A stretch of 64,000 nt of DNA from Staphylococcus roterodami (GTDB lineage: Bacteria > Bacillota > Bacilli > Staphylococcales > Staphylococcaceae): contig CP092781.1 in the NCBI GenBank assembly GCA_022493055.1, positions 2,666,001 through 2,730,000 of the forward strand, written 5' to 3'. A model generated the notes under the pieces. That model was not told the DNA's origin. It made no database searches and worked only from the letters and a program-made list of their open reading frames with translations. The stretch's first letter is position 1. The number at the start of each line of letters is the position of its first letter. The translations under genes were made by a program, and so were the position numbers. Below are positions 42,277 through 51,586 of the stretch, piece by piece.

Positions 42277-42720
42277 CTAAATATTTTCAGCTAATTCAAT
42301 GCGAATATTGTATGATAATTCACGATTAACTATCTTAACATCAGCACCTTTTGACGTTCCACGATGCTTGTGCGTCTGTTGGTACTCAGTTGAATTTTGC
42401 CAATTATAAAATGATTGTCTATCTTTCCAAAGTGTAATAATAATATAATGTCGACCAGTCATTCTCGGTCTTAAAAACCTTAACGCTTTAAATCCATCAA
42501 CATGTTGCAAATGTTTAGTACGCTGTAAGAATTTTTGTTCAAATGCGTCTTCTTGACCTTTATTAATGTATAAATGATTTAATACACATAACGTATCATT
42601 TGATAAATCATTTATTTCTTCCAAGACATCGTAATAGGCAATGTCATTATTCTTTTGTATTGAAATACCGTCCTTCATTTCTTCTATTAAATAGGCTTTA
42701 TATGTATCATATATTTTCAT
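42277..42720 (-). CDS. Antibiotic biosynthesis monooxygenase (ABM) domain protein
   Basis: A 147-residue dimeric ferredoxin-like barrel protein. The ABM domain is C-terminal (about 60-135): LNHLYINKGQEDAFEQKF, then FLRPRMTGRHYIIITLWKDRQSFYNWQNS. The overall layout resembles HmoB/TRAP-like proteins of Firmicutes (some degrade haem), but I do not see the IsdG Asn-Trp-His set clearly, so the function is open. SD GAAGGCG. Monocistronic. Confidence 0.75.
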   Translation of the reverse strand: MKIYDTYKAYLIEEMKDGISIQKNNDIAYYDVLEEINDLSNDTLCVLNHLYINKGQEDAFEQKFLQRTKHLQHVDGFKALRFLRPRMTGRHYIIITLWKDRQSFYNWQNSTEYQQTHKHRGTSKGADVKIVNRELSYNIRIELAENI

Positions 42721-42975
42721 CTTTTACGCCTTCATTTCTTTATATTTTTTATTCATATTTTTTATTTATACTACTAGTCATTCATTCCCTTATTTTTAAA
42801 AAGCAATCATACTACGCATTCACTTTAAGCGATAAATCTTTAAGTAAACATGTGATGCTATTTTAGAATGAACCTTAGAAATTTTAAATTTATTCACGTT
42901 ATTTTCGACAATTCTCCTGTATTAATCGATTAAATTTTCGACTTAATTACATGGAAGCAACTATTATTCCGCGTA
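42721..42975. other. Gene-free interval
   Basis: Short AT-rich gap between the ABM gene start and the YozE terminator, nothing beyond expected promoter sequence. Confidence 0.5.
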
Positions 42976-43013
42976 AAAATAGCCGCTAACTCCTTTATTG
43001 AGAATTATCGGCT
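42976..43013 (-). terminator. Terminator of the YozE-like gene
   Basis: AGCCG (minus, 43013-43009) pairs with CGGCT (42985-42981) with inner complementarity, then ATTTTTA. Confidence 0.6.
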
Positions 43014-43049
43014 TTCGTATTTATATATAGCTAACGTTATATTATCGAT

Positions 43050-43262
43050 TTATGATTTTAATTGATCATACAGAGAAAGAGATCTTTTAACAATTTCTAA
43101 AAATTCATGATCTAAATTGGACGTTTGATGAAAATAAGACAAAATATTTTCTGTTAGCTTTTCTTGTTTTGGAAATGATTCATCTTCTTTTATCCAAATC
43201 GCTAATTCGCCTAATGGTGTTTTATCATCTTTAAAGGTTTGTATATATTCGTAAAAGCTCAT
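43050..43262 (-). CDS. YozE-like SAM-fold small protein (UPF0346)
   Basis: A 70-residue protein of the YozE SAM-like family: MSFYEYIQTFKDD, LGELAIWIKEDESFPKQ and LEIVKRSLSLYDQL match the family pattern. Likely a small helical cytosolic protein of unknown function. The start at 43262 follows AGAAGGA; the frame continues six codons upstream without an SD. Confidence 0.8.
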   Translation of the reverse strand: MSFYEYIQTFKDDKTPLGELAIWIKEDESFPKQEKLTENILSYFHQTSNLDHEFLEIVKRSLSLYDQLKS

Positions 43263-43466
43263 AGTATTCCTTCTCTCCATTTACTTATATAAATCCTACC
43301 ACGAAAGCCTTCAAGAAAACACATTTAAATGTCTATTTAGTGAACTTTTTATAGTTATTCATACTTTAAACACTTTGCAACCTAATCTAATTATCGCTTT
43401 TTTTCTTATATTTCCGTCTGTAGCGTAACGCAATACTTTAATTTTCAACACTCAATTTCTCTATGT
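43263..43466. other. Gene-free interval
   Basis: AT-rich gap between the YozE-like gene and the betA terminator; no feature recognised. Confidence 0.5.
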
Positions 43467-43564
43467 AAAAAAGCCTGGCACTATTACAACTTGAACTACA
43501 CTCTTCAAAGTTCTCATTTTTTCAACGTCTACTTTTAAGAGAGCATTTCAACATGTGCCAGGCT
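43467..43564 (-). terminator. betA terminator
   Basis: AGCCTGGCAC (43564-43555 on minus) pairs with GTGCCAGGCT (43481-43472), followed by a T run; the loop is about 70 nt. Confidence 0.75.
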
Positions 43565-43576
43565 ACAGATATTTAA

Positions 43577-45286
43577 TTATTTAGCATACGGCTTTACTTC
43601 GATTGCCCCTTCATTTTCATCATGAACACCATGTTTATAATAATCCACATATTGAGGTTCTAAAGGTTTTCTTCCACGTATAATGTCTGCAGCTTTTTCG
43701 GCTAACATCAACACTGGTGCATGGATATTACCGTTAGTTGTACGCGGCATAGCTGATGCATCTACTACACGTAAATTTTCCATACCGTGAACTTTCATTG
43801 TTAATGGGTCCACAACTGCCATTGGATCTGAAGCAGGTCCCATTTTTGCACTACAAGATGGATGTAATGCAGTTTCACCGTCTCGACGTACCCAATCAAG
43901 AATCTCTTCATCTGTTTGAACTTCTGGTCCTGGCGAAATTTCTCCCCCATTAAATGGATCCATAGCTTTTTGAGATAAAATGTTTCTTGCTACACGAATA
44001 GCTTCTACCCATTCTTTTTTATCTTCTTCAGTTGATAAATAATTAAAACGAATACTCGGCTTTTCAAAAGGATCTTTAGATTTAATTTTCAAACTACCAC
44101 GAGAATTTGAATACATTGGACCTACGTGGACTTGATAACCATGTGCAACTGCTGCCTTTTGACCATCATATCTTACTGCTATAGGTAAGAAATGGAACAT
44201 TAAGTTAGGATAGTCAACTTCGTTATTTGAACGAACGAATCCACCGCCTTCAAAATGGTTAGATGCCGCTGCACCTGTACGTGTAAAAATCCATTGCAAA
44301 CCAATAAATGGCATACGTTTAATATCTAAGCTTGGTTGTAACGATACAGGCTCCTTACATTTATGTTGGATATATACTTCTAAGTGATCTTCAAAATTTT
44401 CACCTACACCTGGTAAATGAACACGGGGCTCAATACCTTTTGATTTTAAAAATTCTGAATCACCGATACCTGATAATTGTAATAATTGTGGTGTGTTAAA
44501 TGCACCACCTGATAAAATAACTTCATTAGCATTAACAGTATGCAATTTACCATTTTTCTTATATGTCACACCTGTTGCTCTTCTACCTTCATAATGAATT
44601 TCCGTAACAAAGGCACGTGTCTCAACTGTTAAGTTTTTACGTTTCATTACTGGATGCAAATATGCTCTTGAAGCTGACATACGACGACCACGGTGAACTT
44701 GACTATCAAAAGGTCCGAATCCTTCTTGTCTAAATCCATTCACATCAGGTGTCTTATGATAACCTGCTTCTACACCTGCATCAAAGAATGATTGGAATAA
44801 TGGATTGGTTGCTGGTCCACGTTTTAGCTTGATTGGTCCATCGTGTCCTCTAAATTTATCATAAGGTGCTGCACCGTATGTTTTTTCTAATTTTTTAAAA
44901 TAAGGTAAACAGTGCGCAAAGTCCCAAGTTTCCATACCTTCTGGCTCCGCCCAACCTTCATAGTCCATTGGATTACCACGTTGGTAAATCATGCCATTAA
45001 TTGAACTTGATCCACCTAACACTTTACCTCGAGCATGTGCAACCTTACGACCGCCCATATGTGGTTCTTCGTCTGTTGAATAAATCCAATCGTAAAATTT
45101 ATTACCGGATGGGAACATTAACGCAGCTGGCATTTGAATAAATAAATCCCAAAAATAATCACTGCGACCCGCTTCTAATACTAAGACTTCTTTATCTTTA
45201 TCTTCACTTAGACGGTTACCAAGTACAGAGCCTGCACTACCGCCTCCAATGATGACATAATCATATGATTTGTTTTTATCGCTCAT
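43577..45286 (-). CDS. betA: Choline dehydrogenase
   Basis: A 569-residue GMC-family flavoprotein oxidising choline to betaine aldehyde. [18 protein letters not shown] at the N-terminus binds [24 protein letters not shown] is GMC signature 1 and [17 protein letters not shown] signature 2; [10 protein letters not shown] near 475 and the last-quarter [10 protein letters not shown] hold catalytic His/Asn. SD TTGGAGGTCATAACG supports ATG 45286. It follows betB by 260 bases with a weak terminator between. Confidence 0.95.
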   Translation of the reverse strand: MSDKNKSYDYVIIGGGSAGSVLGNRLSEDKDKEVLVLEAGRSDYFWDLFIQMPAALMFPSGNKFYDWIYSTDEEPHMGGRKVAHARGKVLGGSSSINGMIYQRGNPMDYEGWAEPEGMETWDFAHCLPYFKKLEKTYGAAPYDKFRGHDGPIKLKRGPATNPLFQSFFDAGVEAGYHKTPDVNGFRQEGFGPFDSQVHRGRRMSASRAYLHPVMKRKNLTVETRAFVTEIHYEGRRATGVTYKKNGKLHTVNANEVILSGGAFNTPQLLQLSGIGDSEFLKSKGIEPRVHLPGVGENFEDHLEVYIQHKCKEPVSLQPSLDIKRMPFIGLQWIFTRTGAAASNHFEGGGFVRSNNEVDYPNLMFHFLPIAVRYDGQKAAVAHGYQVHVGPMYSNSRGSLKIKSKDPFEKPSIRFNYLSTEEDKKEWVEAIRVARNILSQKAMDPFNGGEISPGPEVQTDEEILDWVRRDGETALHPSCSAKMGPASDPMAVVDPLTMKVHGMENLRVVDASAMPRTTNGNIHAPVLMLAEKAADIIRGRKPLEPQYVDYYKHGVHDENEGAIEVKPYAK

Positions 45287-45500
45287 CGTTATGACCTCCA
45301 AAGTTTGTTGTATTTCAAAGTGAGTTTTTATGATATATATACATTAGTGACTGATTAAATGGCATTAAGTAGCCATATTTAACTAATTCACCATAGTAAT
45401 CTTTTATTTAATGACAGTCATTTAAACTCTTGAAATGACCTTTAATTCTTTTTCAGTTCTAATCCAAATTATTGATAAACATCTATCACTTATACATAAC

Positions 45501-45540
45501 AAAGTGAGTGTCTTGTGTTCTTACAATGGCACTCACTTTA
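45501..45540 (-). terminator. betB partial terminator
   Basis: AAAGTGAGTG pairs with CACTCACTTT just after the betB stop; the T tract is short, so read-through into betA is likely. Confidence 0.6.
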
Positions 45541-45547
45541 TCTAGTT

Positions 45548-47038
45548 TTATTTACTAAACCAATTTACTAATTGAGGATTTGTATTTGTTAAAATGTGTT
45601 TTGAAACTAAGTACTCTTCTAAGCCTTCTTTACCTAATTCTCTACCGATACCTGATTGTTTATATCCGCCCCATGGTGCTTGTGCAAAGTATGGATGGAA
45701 ATCATTAATCCAAACTGTTCCAAGTTTTAATTTATTAGCTACACGTTGTGCTTTTCCAATATCTTTAGAAAATACAGCACCTGCTAATCCATATATAGAA
45801 TCATTTGCTAATTGAATTGCTTCTTCTTCAGTGTCAAACCCTTCAACAGTTACTACTGGACCAAAAACTTCTTCTTGTACAATGCGCATTGATGTATCAC
45901 AGTTCGTAATGACAGTAGGTTCAAAAAATAAACCATCTTTCAAATCATCTTTCTCTGGACGTTTGCCACCAACTGCAATTGTCGCACCTTCTGATTTAGC
46001 TACTTCCATATAAGATTCAATCTTATTGCGGTGTTCTGTTGAAATGACTGGACCCATTTCAGTATCAGCATCAAAACCATTGCCTAATTTGATTTTCTTT
46101 ACTCTCTCAATAAGTGCTTGCTCAAATTTATCTTTGATGTTGTTCTGTACTAATATTCTTGATCCTGCTGAACAAACTTGTCCGGCATGGAAATATCCAC
46201 CATTTAATGCTTGGTCTACCGCCAAGTCAAAATCAGCATCGTCAAAGATTATGTTTGGATTTTTACCACCAAGCTCCAAAGCAACATTCGTTACATTGTT
46301 GGCAGCATTTTTCATAATATGCTTACCAGTTTCAATGCCACCTGTGAATGACACAAGATCAACCTCTTTATGACCTGACATCACGTCACCGACTTCAGAA
46401 CCAGCACCTAAAATAAGATTAATTGTTCCTTTAGGAAAGCCAACTTCTTCCATCAATTCAAAAACACGTATCGTTGTTAAGGGGGTAATTTCACTTGGCT
46501 TCATAACTAGTGAACAACCCGTAGCAAGTGCTGGTGCAATTTTCCATGATGCTTGTAATAATGGATAGTTCCATGGTGTAATTTGTGTTACCACACCAAC
46601 TGGTTCCTTAACAACTTTACTTTCTGTATTCGGTATTGGTGAATCTATGATTTCGCCACCATCTTTATCTGCTAATCCTGCAAAATACATGAATACATTA
46701 TGGATGTCATCCATATCTGCATATGATTCTTCTAATGTTTTTCCAGTATCTAATGTTTCTAAACGAGCTAATTCTTCGCGATGTTCTTTAATTTTATCCG
46801 CGATAGCACGTACTTTCTTACCTCTAGTTTCAGCAGTTTCTTGTGACCATTCTCCAGACTCAAATGCACGTCTAGCAGCTAAAATTGCACGTTCCGCATC
46901 GTCTTTAGTCCCTTCAGAAACTGTAAATATCACTTCTTGATTATAAGGATTGATAATATTTCTTGTGTTATTATTCGCGCTTTCAACCCACTCACCATCT
47001 ATGTATTGACGCTGAGATAATTGTTTTAAAAGTTCCAT
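45548..47038 (-). CDS. betB: Betaine aldehyde dehydrogenase
   Basis: A 496-residue ALDH producing the osmoprotectant glycine betaine from betaine aldehyde. QITPWNYPLLQASWKIAPAL, ELGGKNPNIIF (catalytic Glu) and FHAGQVCSAGSRIL (catalytic Cys near 287) are conserved, and NDFHPYFAQAPWGGYKQSG at the end is typical of BADH. SD GGAGGTTG. First of betB-betA, divergent from cudC, with two CudC-type operators in the 250-base gap. Confidence 0.95.
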   Translation of the reverse strand: MELLKQLSQRQYIDGEWVESANNNTRNIINPYNQEVIFTVSEGTKDDAERAILAARRAFESGEWSQETAETRGKKVRAIADKIKEHREELARLETLDTGKTLEESYADMDDIHNVFMYFAGLADKDGGEIIDSPIPNTESKVVKEPVGVVTQITPWNYPLLQASWKIAPALATGCSLVMKPSEITPLTTIRVFELMEEVGFPKGTINLILGAGSEVGDVMSGHKEVDLVSFTGGIETGKHIMKNAANNVTNVALELGGKNPNIIFDDADFDLAVDQALNGGYFHAGQVCSAGSRILVQNNIKDKFEQALIERVKKIKLGNGFDADTEMGPVISTEHRNKIESYMEVAKSEGATIAVGGKRPEKDDLKDGLFFEPTVITNCDTSMRIVQEEVFGPVVTVEGFDTEEEAIQLANDSIYGLAGAVFSKDIGKAQRVANKLKLGTVWINDFHPYFAQAPWGGYKQSGIGRELGKEGLEEYLVSKHILTNTNPQLVNWFSK

Positions 47039-47057
47039 TCAACAACCTCCGTTAAGT

Positions 47058-47075
47058 TTGTTAAATTTTTATTTA
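47058..47075. promoter_or_regulatory. CudC (GbsR) operator copy 1
   Basis: GTTAAATTTTTATTTAAC, a perfect inverted repeat (7-bp arms, TTTT spacer) in a 25-bp block shared 21/25 with copy 2 and with the copy before cudT. It lies 20-37 bases upstream of betB. Confidence 0.65.
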
Positions 47076-47159
47076 ACGAATTTTACAAACTTATGTTAGC
47101 ATAGAAATGAAAATTGTGTCAATTTGTAAAACAACTAATGAATTTAGTTTTGTAAGTTT

Positions 47160-47177
47160 GTTAGATTTTTAATTAAC
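47160..47177. promoter_or_regulatory. CudC (GbsR) operator copy 2
   Basis: GTTAGATTTTTAATTAAC, same orientation as copy 1 and 102 bases away; nearer the cudC promoter, so it may mediate autoregulation. Confidence 0.6.
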
Positions 47178-47287
47178 GAAATGTTTAACTTTAACACTTT
47201 AAATATTTTTAATGTCTTTTTTTATAAAAGGTTTTATAATGTATTAGTATTTATTTTAGAATGACCAAAACGATGCATGGAGGTGCA

Positions 47288-47854
47288 ATGATGACTCGTT
47301 CTCAGAACAATCAGCAACAATTAGAACAAGCAAAAGATATTGTAATTAATTCAATTGGGCAGACAATGGATTTGTATGGCACTAACCGAAGTGTAGGTAA
47401 CTTATATGGCACTATGGTGTTTGAAGGCAGTATGACGCTTGATGAAATGCGTCATCAATTGCAAATGAGTAAACCTAGCATGAGTGCTGGCGTTAAAAAA
47501 CTACAGGAATTTGATATTGTTAAACAGCAGTTTACAAGAGGTAGCCGAAAGCAGCATTTTATTGCAGAAAAAGATTTTTTTATCTTCTTCAGAAATTTTT
47601 TCGCTAAAAAATTCCAACGTGAAATTGATATTAATGTTGAAGCAGTGAAAGACGCACAAGCAATTATAAATCCGTTACTTGAAAGTAGCGATTTAACAGA
47701 AGCCGAATCACTAGAAGCACAAAAAATCAAAGCTCAACTTGACCATACACACGTGTACTATGAATGGTTAGAGCAGTTGACTGAAGCAATTGAAAGTGGT
47801 GAAATTTTCAAATATTTCCCAATTCCAGAACAACCTTCTAGTTCTGAAGATTAA
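47288..47854 (+). CDS. cudC: Choline-responsive regulator, GbsR/CudC family
   Basis: A 188-residue MarR-like winged-helix regulator of the GbsR group. After an N-terminal helix it shows TNRSVGNLYGTMVFEGSMTLDEMRHQLQMSKPSMSAGVKKL (given here in parts: NLYGTM, LDEMRHQL, SKPSMSAGV), the HTH of GbsR. Known members repress choline uptake and oxidation genes unless choline is present. SD GGAGGTGCA before the ATGATG. Divergent from betB. Confidence 0.9.
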   Translation: MMTRSQNNQQQLEQAKDIVINSIGQTMDLYGTNRSVGNLYGTMVFEGSMTLDEMRHQLQMSKPSMSAGVKKLQEFDIVKQQFTRGSRKQHFIAEKDFFIFFRNFFAKKFQREIDINVEAVKDAQAIINPLLESSDLTEAESLEAQKIKAQLDHTHVYYEWLEQLTEAIESGEIFKYFPIPEQPSSSED

Positions 47855-47918
47855 AATCAGCCTCGAACAGCGACAATAACAACAACAGATATTTAAAATA
47901 ATGCTATAGATACATGAA

Positions 47919-47967
47919 AAGACGGTAATTTCTATCTCAACAAATAGAAATTGCCGTCTTTATTTTT
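47919..47967 (+). terminator. cudC terminator
   Basis: AAGACGGCAATTTCTA-type arms (AAGACGGT.. and ..GCCGTCTT) followed by TATTTTT. Confidence 0.85.
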
Positions 47968-48042
47968 ATATGACAATCAATTATGAAGTTATTTTCTAGT
48001 ATTTTCGTACACTCATTATATTACTTAGCCAATGTATTTTAC

Positions 48043-48729
48043 TTATCTATTCTCGCCTTTGCGAACTCTATCAATAATATTTTGTATTTGCTTCTGCTTT
48101 TCATTTTCATCTTCTACAAAGTAAACTAGCGGTTCATCCTTGACAGAAACCCAAGGTACAAGCACGTCAAAGTCTAATTCTTTAATCATTTCTAAACTTT
48201 GAATAGACTTTTCTCTGTCACTTGAACCTAATATAACTGTTCGCCATATATTACCTTCAAAAAATATAAAATCCCCAGTAAATAAGTACCGATGATGCCC
48301 ATCATCCCATAAAAACAGTGTCGTTCCTGGTGTATGTCCAGGTGCAGGAATAATTTCTAAATCCTTATCCAACATTTCACGATTACTCAATTGGTATTGG
48401 GCAGAAAACTTATTTTTCAGCCCATCCGCATCATTTTGATGTATGTAGTACGGTGCATCAAATTGATTAGACCCTCCTAATGACTCATGATCATGATTCA
48501 TTAATACTTTTGAAACACCACCTAATGATGCAACGTCTTGTTCAACCTCATCTAATCGACCTGAATGATAAATCATAACGTTACCCGCTTCACGTTTTAA
48601 AATGAAAGATTTAAATAAAAAACGTTTATCAAAAGGCAGTTCCGAAATAGGTGTCGCATACAAATTTTGAGTGATGCAATTTAAATTTGTATATGGTTGA
48701 GACTGATTATTTTTATACTGATTAGTCAT
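48043..48729 (-). CDS. MBL-fold metallohydrolase-like protein with altered metal site
   Basis: A 228-residue metallo-beta-lactamase-fold protein. The motif region is NHDHESLGG where HxHxDH is usual, so the Asp-His pair is replaced by Glu-Ser. PAPGHTPGTT supplies the second His and FTGDFIF the bridging Asp, but the last motif's His is replaced in VPWVSVKDE. Metal binding is therefore probably reduced or single-site. Part of a three-gene block between cudC and cudT. SD GGGGAGAATGTA. Alternatives: a binding or regulatory MBL homologue. Confidence 0.7.
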   Translation of the reverse strand: MTNQYKNNQSQPYTNLNCITQNLYATPISELPFDKRFLFKSFILKREAGNVMIYHSGRLDEVEQDVASLGGVSKVLMNHDHESLGGSNQFDAPYYIHQNDADGLKNKFSAQYQLSNREMLDKDLEIIPAPGHTPGTTLFLWDDGHHRYLFTGDFIFFEGNIWRTVILGSSDREKSIQSLEMIKELDFDVLVPWVSVKDEPLVYFVEDENEKQKQIQNIIDRVRKGENR

Positions 48730-49159
48730 TACATTCTCCCCTAAACTAATTTGAAATCTACTTAAAGGTTACCCGCTATTTAATTTCATAATCAAAGAAT
48801 ACTGATTAATAAATAGCAAAATAATCAATTATTCCATATTAATGCTCAAGATTACATCTTAAGTATTTTTTAGGCTTTATATTTCTTATAAATAGTAGAT
48901 AGGTGTTATTTCATTTTCAACAAATAGAAAATTCATATATTGAATAGCTAAGAATCTTCAAGCACTTCTCTAATTTTTCAATACTTATTTTTTTAATACC
49001 AGTTGAATTAAACAACGTATAAAGAATAATTGTTAATTAATGAACAAAAGCCAATATAATGATTATTGTTTATAGCTTTGCCATATATTACCTTTAGGAT
49101 AGTTACAGTTTTTAAGTGTAAAATTACTTCTTATAAACATACTTAAAGGTGGGATTTTG
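48730..49159. other. Divergent intergenic region of the inserted block
   Basis: 430 AT-rich bases between the MBL-fold gene and the flavin hydroxylase. ATATAAT-G-ATTATTG at about 49054-49068 has the 7-1-7 layout of Fur/PerR boxes, but only five bases per arm fit; weak. No regulator gene is present in the block. Confidence 0.4.
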
Positions 49160-50650
49160 ATGAAACTTTATGCAGACATAATTATCGTAGGCGGTGGGCC
49201 ATCTGGTTTAATGGTGGCAAATGAGTTAGCACAGTTTGGTATTGATACTATGATTCTTGAAAAAAGATCTGAACCAACCCTTTCTCGATCTGGTGTAATA
49301 CAACCAAGGGTGTTAGAAATTTTTGATTCTAGAGGTTTTGTTGATAAATTTATTGATCGCGCCAAAGAATTACATCCACATCCCCAATCAAGCGGAGGAG
49401 TTTGGGCTGGATTATCTGGACTTGATTATTCAGTACTTGATAGCTCACACCCTTATAAACTACTTTTAACACAAGTTGAAACCGAAAAAATACTTGCAGA
49501 AAGAGCAACATATCTAGGTGCTCATTTTCATCGTAATATAAAAGTCACTAATGTAAGAGAGAAAGATGAATATGTTGAAGTAGATATCGTAGATGATATG
49601 AACAACAATAAAACATTAACATGTAAGTACGTTGTGGGTGCTGATGGAGGTAACAGTACTGTTAGAAAGTCATTAGGTATCAAATGGAATGGATATGAAC
49701 CTACACACTCCATCGTTAATTTAGAAGTTGAAATTCCTTTTCCATGGTCAGAACGTGAAGCTAAAGTCGCCGACAATGAATTCGGTTGGTGCTTAGTCAT
49801 ACCAATGGATAAAAATCTTACTCGTTTTACTGTCATTGACGCTGAAGATACGAAAAGACTTCATCAAAATGAACCTATTGACCTTGAACGTGTCAAGACT
49901 ATTATTAAAAAAATATGGAATAAAGACTTTAACTTTAATAACATCAAATCAGCCTTGAGATTTAATGATGCTATGTACATGGCCAATAAAATGCAAACAA
50001 ATCGCGTTTTTTTAGTAGGAGAATCTGTTAGAATTCATTATCCTGCAGCAGGCGTAGGAATGAATTTTTGCTTGCAAGATGCATTTAATTTAGGTTGGAA
50101 ATTAGCTTATACAATCAAACGTGGTTATTCGAATGGTTTGTTAGAAAGTTACGAATTAGAACGTAGACCATTAGTCAAAAAGCATTTAGAGGGTGTGCTT
50201 AACCAAACAGCAATACAATTGAATTTTTCGAAGGACATGGTTTCATTTAAGCGATACTTTGAAAATAATTTATTACCATTAGAAGATGTTAATCGTTTGA
50301 TTGTTAATGATCTTTCCGGTCTTAGCTATTCTTATGGAGATGATGATTCACTCGTGGGAACACCCATTAGAAATTTTCAAATAAAGAATAATGATGGCGA
50401 GACACATACAATATTTGAATTATTGAGAGACCAACAATTTTTATTAATAGATCTAACAAATACCGAATTACCTACCGTCCCTCATCCTTTTAAAAACTAT
50501 ATCAAGTGTATATCTGGAAATATTATAAATAGAGATGATTTACAAGACCTTTCCTCTATCTTTGTAAGACCTGATGGACATATTGCATGGATGAGTGAAG
50601 AAAAGTTAAGCAATTCTAACTTTGAGCTTGAACTACGTAAATGGTTTTAA
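49160..50650 (+). CDS. FAD-dependent hydroxylase-type monooxygenase, variant GD motif
   Basis: A 496-residue class A flavin monooxygenase. VGGGPSGLMVANEL near the N-terminus (FAD), VVGADGGNSTVRKSLG (DG motif, about 155-170), and VGESVRIHYPAAGVGMN near 290 in place of the usual GDAAHxHxP: the FAD-ribityl Asp is Glu and the first His is Arg. The C-terminal domain is thioredoxin-like and lacks cysteines. SD AAAGGTGGG before ATG 49160. Followed 39 bases later by an alpha/beta hydrolase, so a hydroxylation-plus-hydrolysis pair is suggested. Substrate unknown. Confidence 0.8.
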   Translation: MKLYADIIIVGGGPSGLMVANELAQFGIDTMILEKRSEPTLSRSGVIQPRVLEIFDSRGFVDKFIDRAKELHPHPQSSGGVWAGLSGLDYSVLDSSHPYKLLLTQVETEKILAERATYLGAHFHRNIKVTNVREKDEYVEVDIVDDMNNNKTLTCKYVVGADGGNSTVRKSLGIKWNGYEPTHSIVNLEVEIPFPWSEREAKVADNEFGWCLVIPMDKNLTRFTVIDAEDTKRLHQNEPIDLERVKTIIKKIWNKDFNFNNIKSALRFNDAMYMANKMQTNRVFLVGESVRIHYPAAGVGMNFCLQDAFNLGWKLAYTIKRGYSNGLLESYELERRPLVKKHLEGVLNQTAIQLNFSKDMVSFKRYFENNLLPLEDVNRLIVNDLSGLSYSYGDDDSLVGTPIRNFQIKNNDGETHTIFELLRDQQFLLIDLTNTELPTVPHPFKNYIKCISGNIINRDDLQDLSSIFVRPDGHIAWMSEEKLSNSNFELELRKWF

Positions 50651-50689
50651 TGTATCAAAAAACTGTTCTATCATAGGGGGAATAATATT

Positions 50690-51532
50690 TTGAACACTTT
50701 AAAATTAAAAGACGCTACTTTAAAATACACAACATTGGGAGCAGGACCCATCTTAATACTGATACCAGGTGCAAATGGAACAGGTGACATATTCACATTA
50801 TTCGCTGAAGCATTAAAAGAACATTTTACAGTTGTCACATATGACCGAAGAGGTTATGGGGAAAGTACACTCACTCATCCCTTACCAACTCGTGCTTCAA
50901 ATGCGTATGATGATTATCGAATTAAAAGAGATGCATTAGATATTGCAGAGCTAGCTACTCAATTAAGTCCCGACCCAGTTTATGTATTCGGCACAAGTTC
51001 TGGAGCCATAGTTGGAATGCATTTGTTAAAAGAATATCCAGATACTGTTAAAAAAGTCGCTTTACATGAACCACCTATCAATACATTTTTACCTGATTCA
51101 ACAAATTGGAAAAAGAAAAACGAAAATATAGTAAGTGATATTCTAAATAAAGGACTCGAAGAAGGCATGAAAACTTTTTCTGAAAAAAACAATGCTTCTT
51201 CAGATGATTTGAACACATTATCTCAATACAGTACAAATAAATCAGAAGTTGAAAAACATAAATATAACCAAACTTTGTATTGGGCTAAATATGAAATCAG
51301 ACAATATACACATTCAAATATTACACTTGACGATTTGAATAAAAACAAATCAAAAATCACCCTATTAAGCGGGTTAGATTCAAAAGGAAACTTCGTATAT
51401 AATGTCAATCAGTATATTTCTAATTACATCGATATAGATGTTATTCATATGCCAGATGGGCATTTTGGTTACTTAAAAAAGCCAAAAGATTTTAGCACAA
51501 CTTTGCTTGAGAATTGGGGATTCCTATCATAA
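50690..51532 (+). CDS. Alpha/beta hydrolase, paralogue of the 12-kb copy
   Basis: A 280-residue alpha/beta hydrolase with IPGANGTGD near residue 25, nucleophile elbow GTSSG near 100 and DGHFGY near the end. It shares long identical stretches with the hydrolase at 12017-12847. The start is TTG at 50690, with AGGGGGAA about 9 nt upstream; no ATG or GTG fits the family N-terminus. Translated after the flavin hydroxylase, probably as an operon. Confidence 0.85.
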   Translation: MNTLKLKDATLKYTTLGAGPILILIPGANGTGDIFTLFAEALKEHFTVVTYDRRGYGESTLTHPLPTRASNAYDDYRIKRDALDIAELATQLSPDPVYVFGTSSGAIVGMHLLKEYPDTVKKVALHEPPINTFLPDSTNWKKKNENIVSDILNKGLEEGMKTFSEKNNASSDDLNTLSQYSTNKSEVEKHKYNQTLYWAKYEIRQYTHSNITLDDLNKNKSKITLLSGLDSKGNFVYNVNQYISNYIDIDVIHMPDGHFGYLKKPKDFSTTLLENWGFLS

Positions 51533-51540
51533 TACAATTT

Positions 51541-51585
51541 AAAAACGTTAGAGTAACGGTTTACTACCATTACTCTAACGTTTTT
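51541..51585. terminator. Bidirectional terminator
   Basis: AAAAACGTTAGAGTAA pairs with TTACTCTAACGTTTTT; a near-perfect 16-bp stem between the convergent hydrolase and cudT. Confidence 0.9.
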
Positions 51586-51586
51586 A

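Noticed and set aside
45831..46940. Several plus-strand frames inside betB
   Set aside because: Antisense shadows of a well conserved aldehyde dehydrogenase.
47041..47075. SaeR box (GTTAA-N6-GTTAA) before betB
   Set aside because: The two GTTAA copies are only 4 bases apart; the sequence is better explained as a GbsR/CudC inverted repeat.
49054..49068. Fur/PerR box upstream of the flavin hydroxylase
   Set aside because: Only the inner five bases of each heptad fit; such matches are common in this AT-rich DNA.
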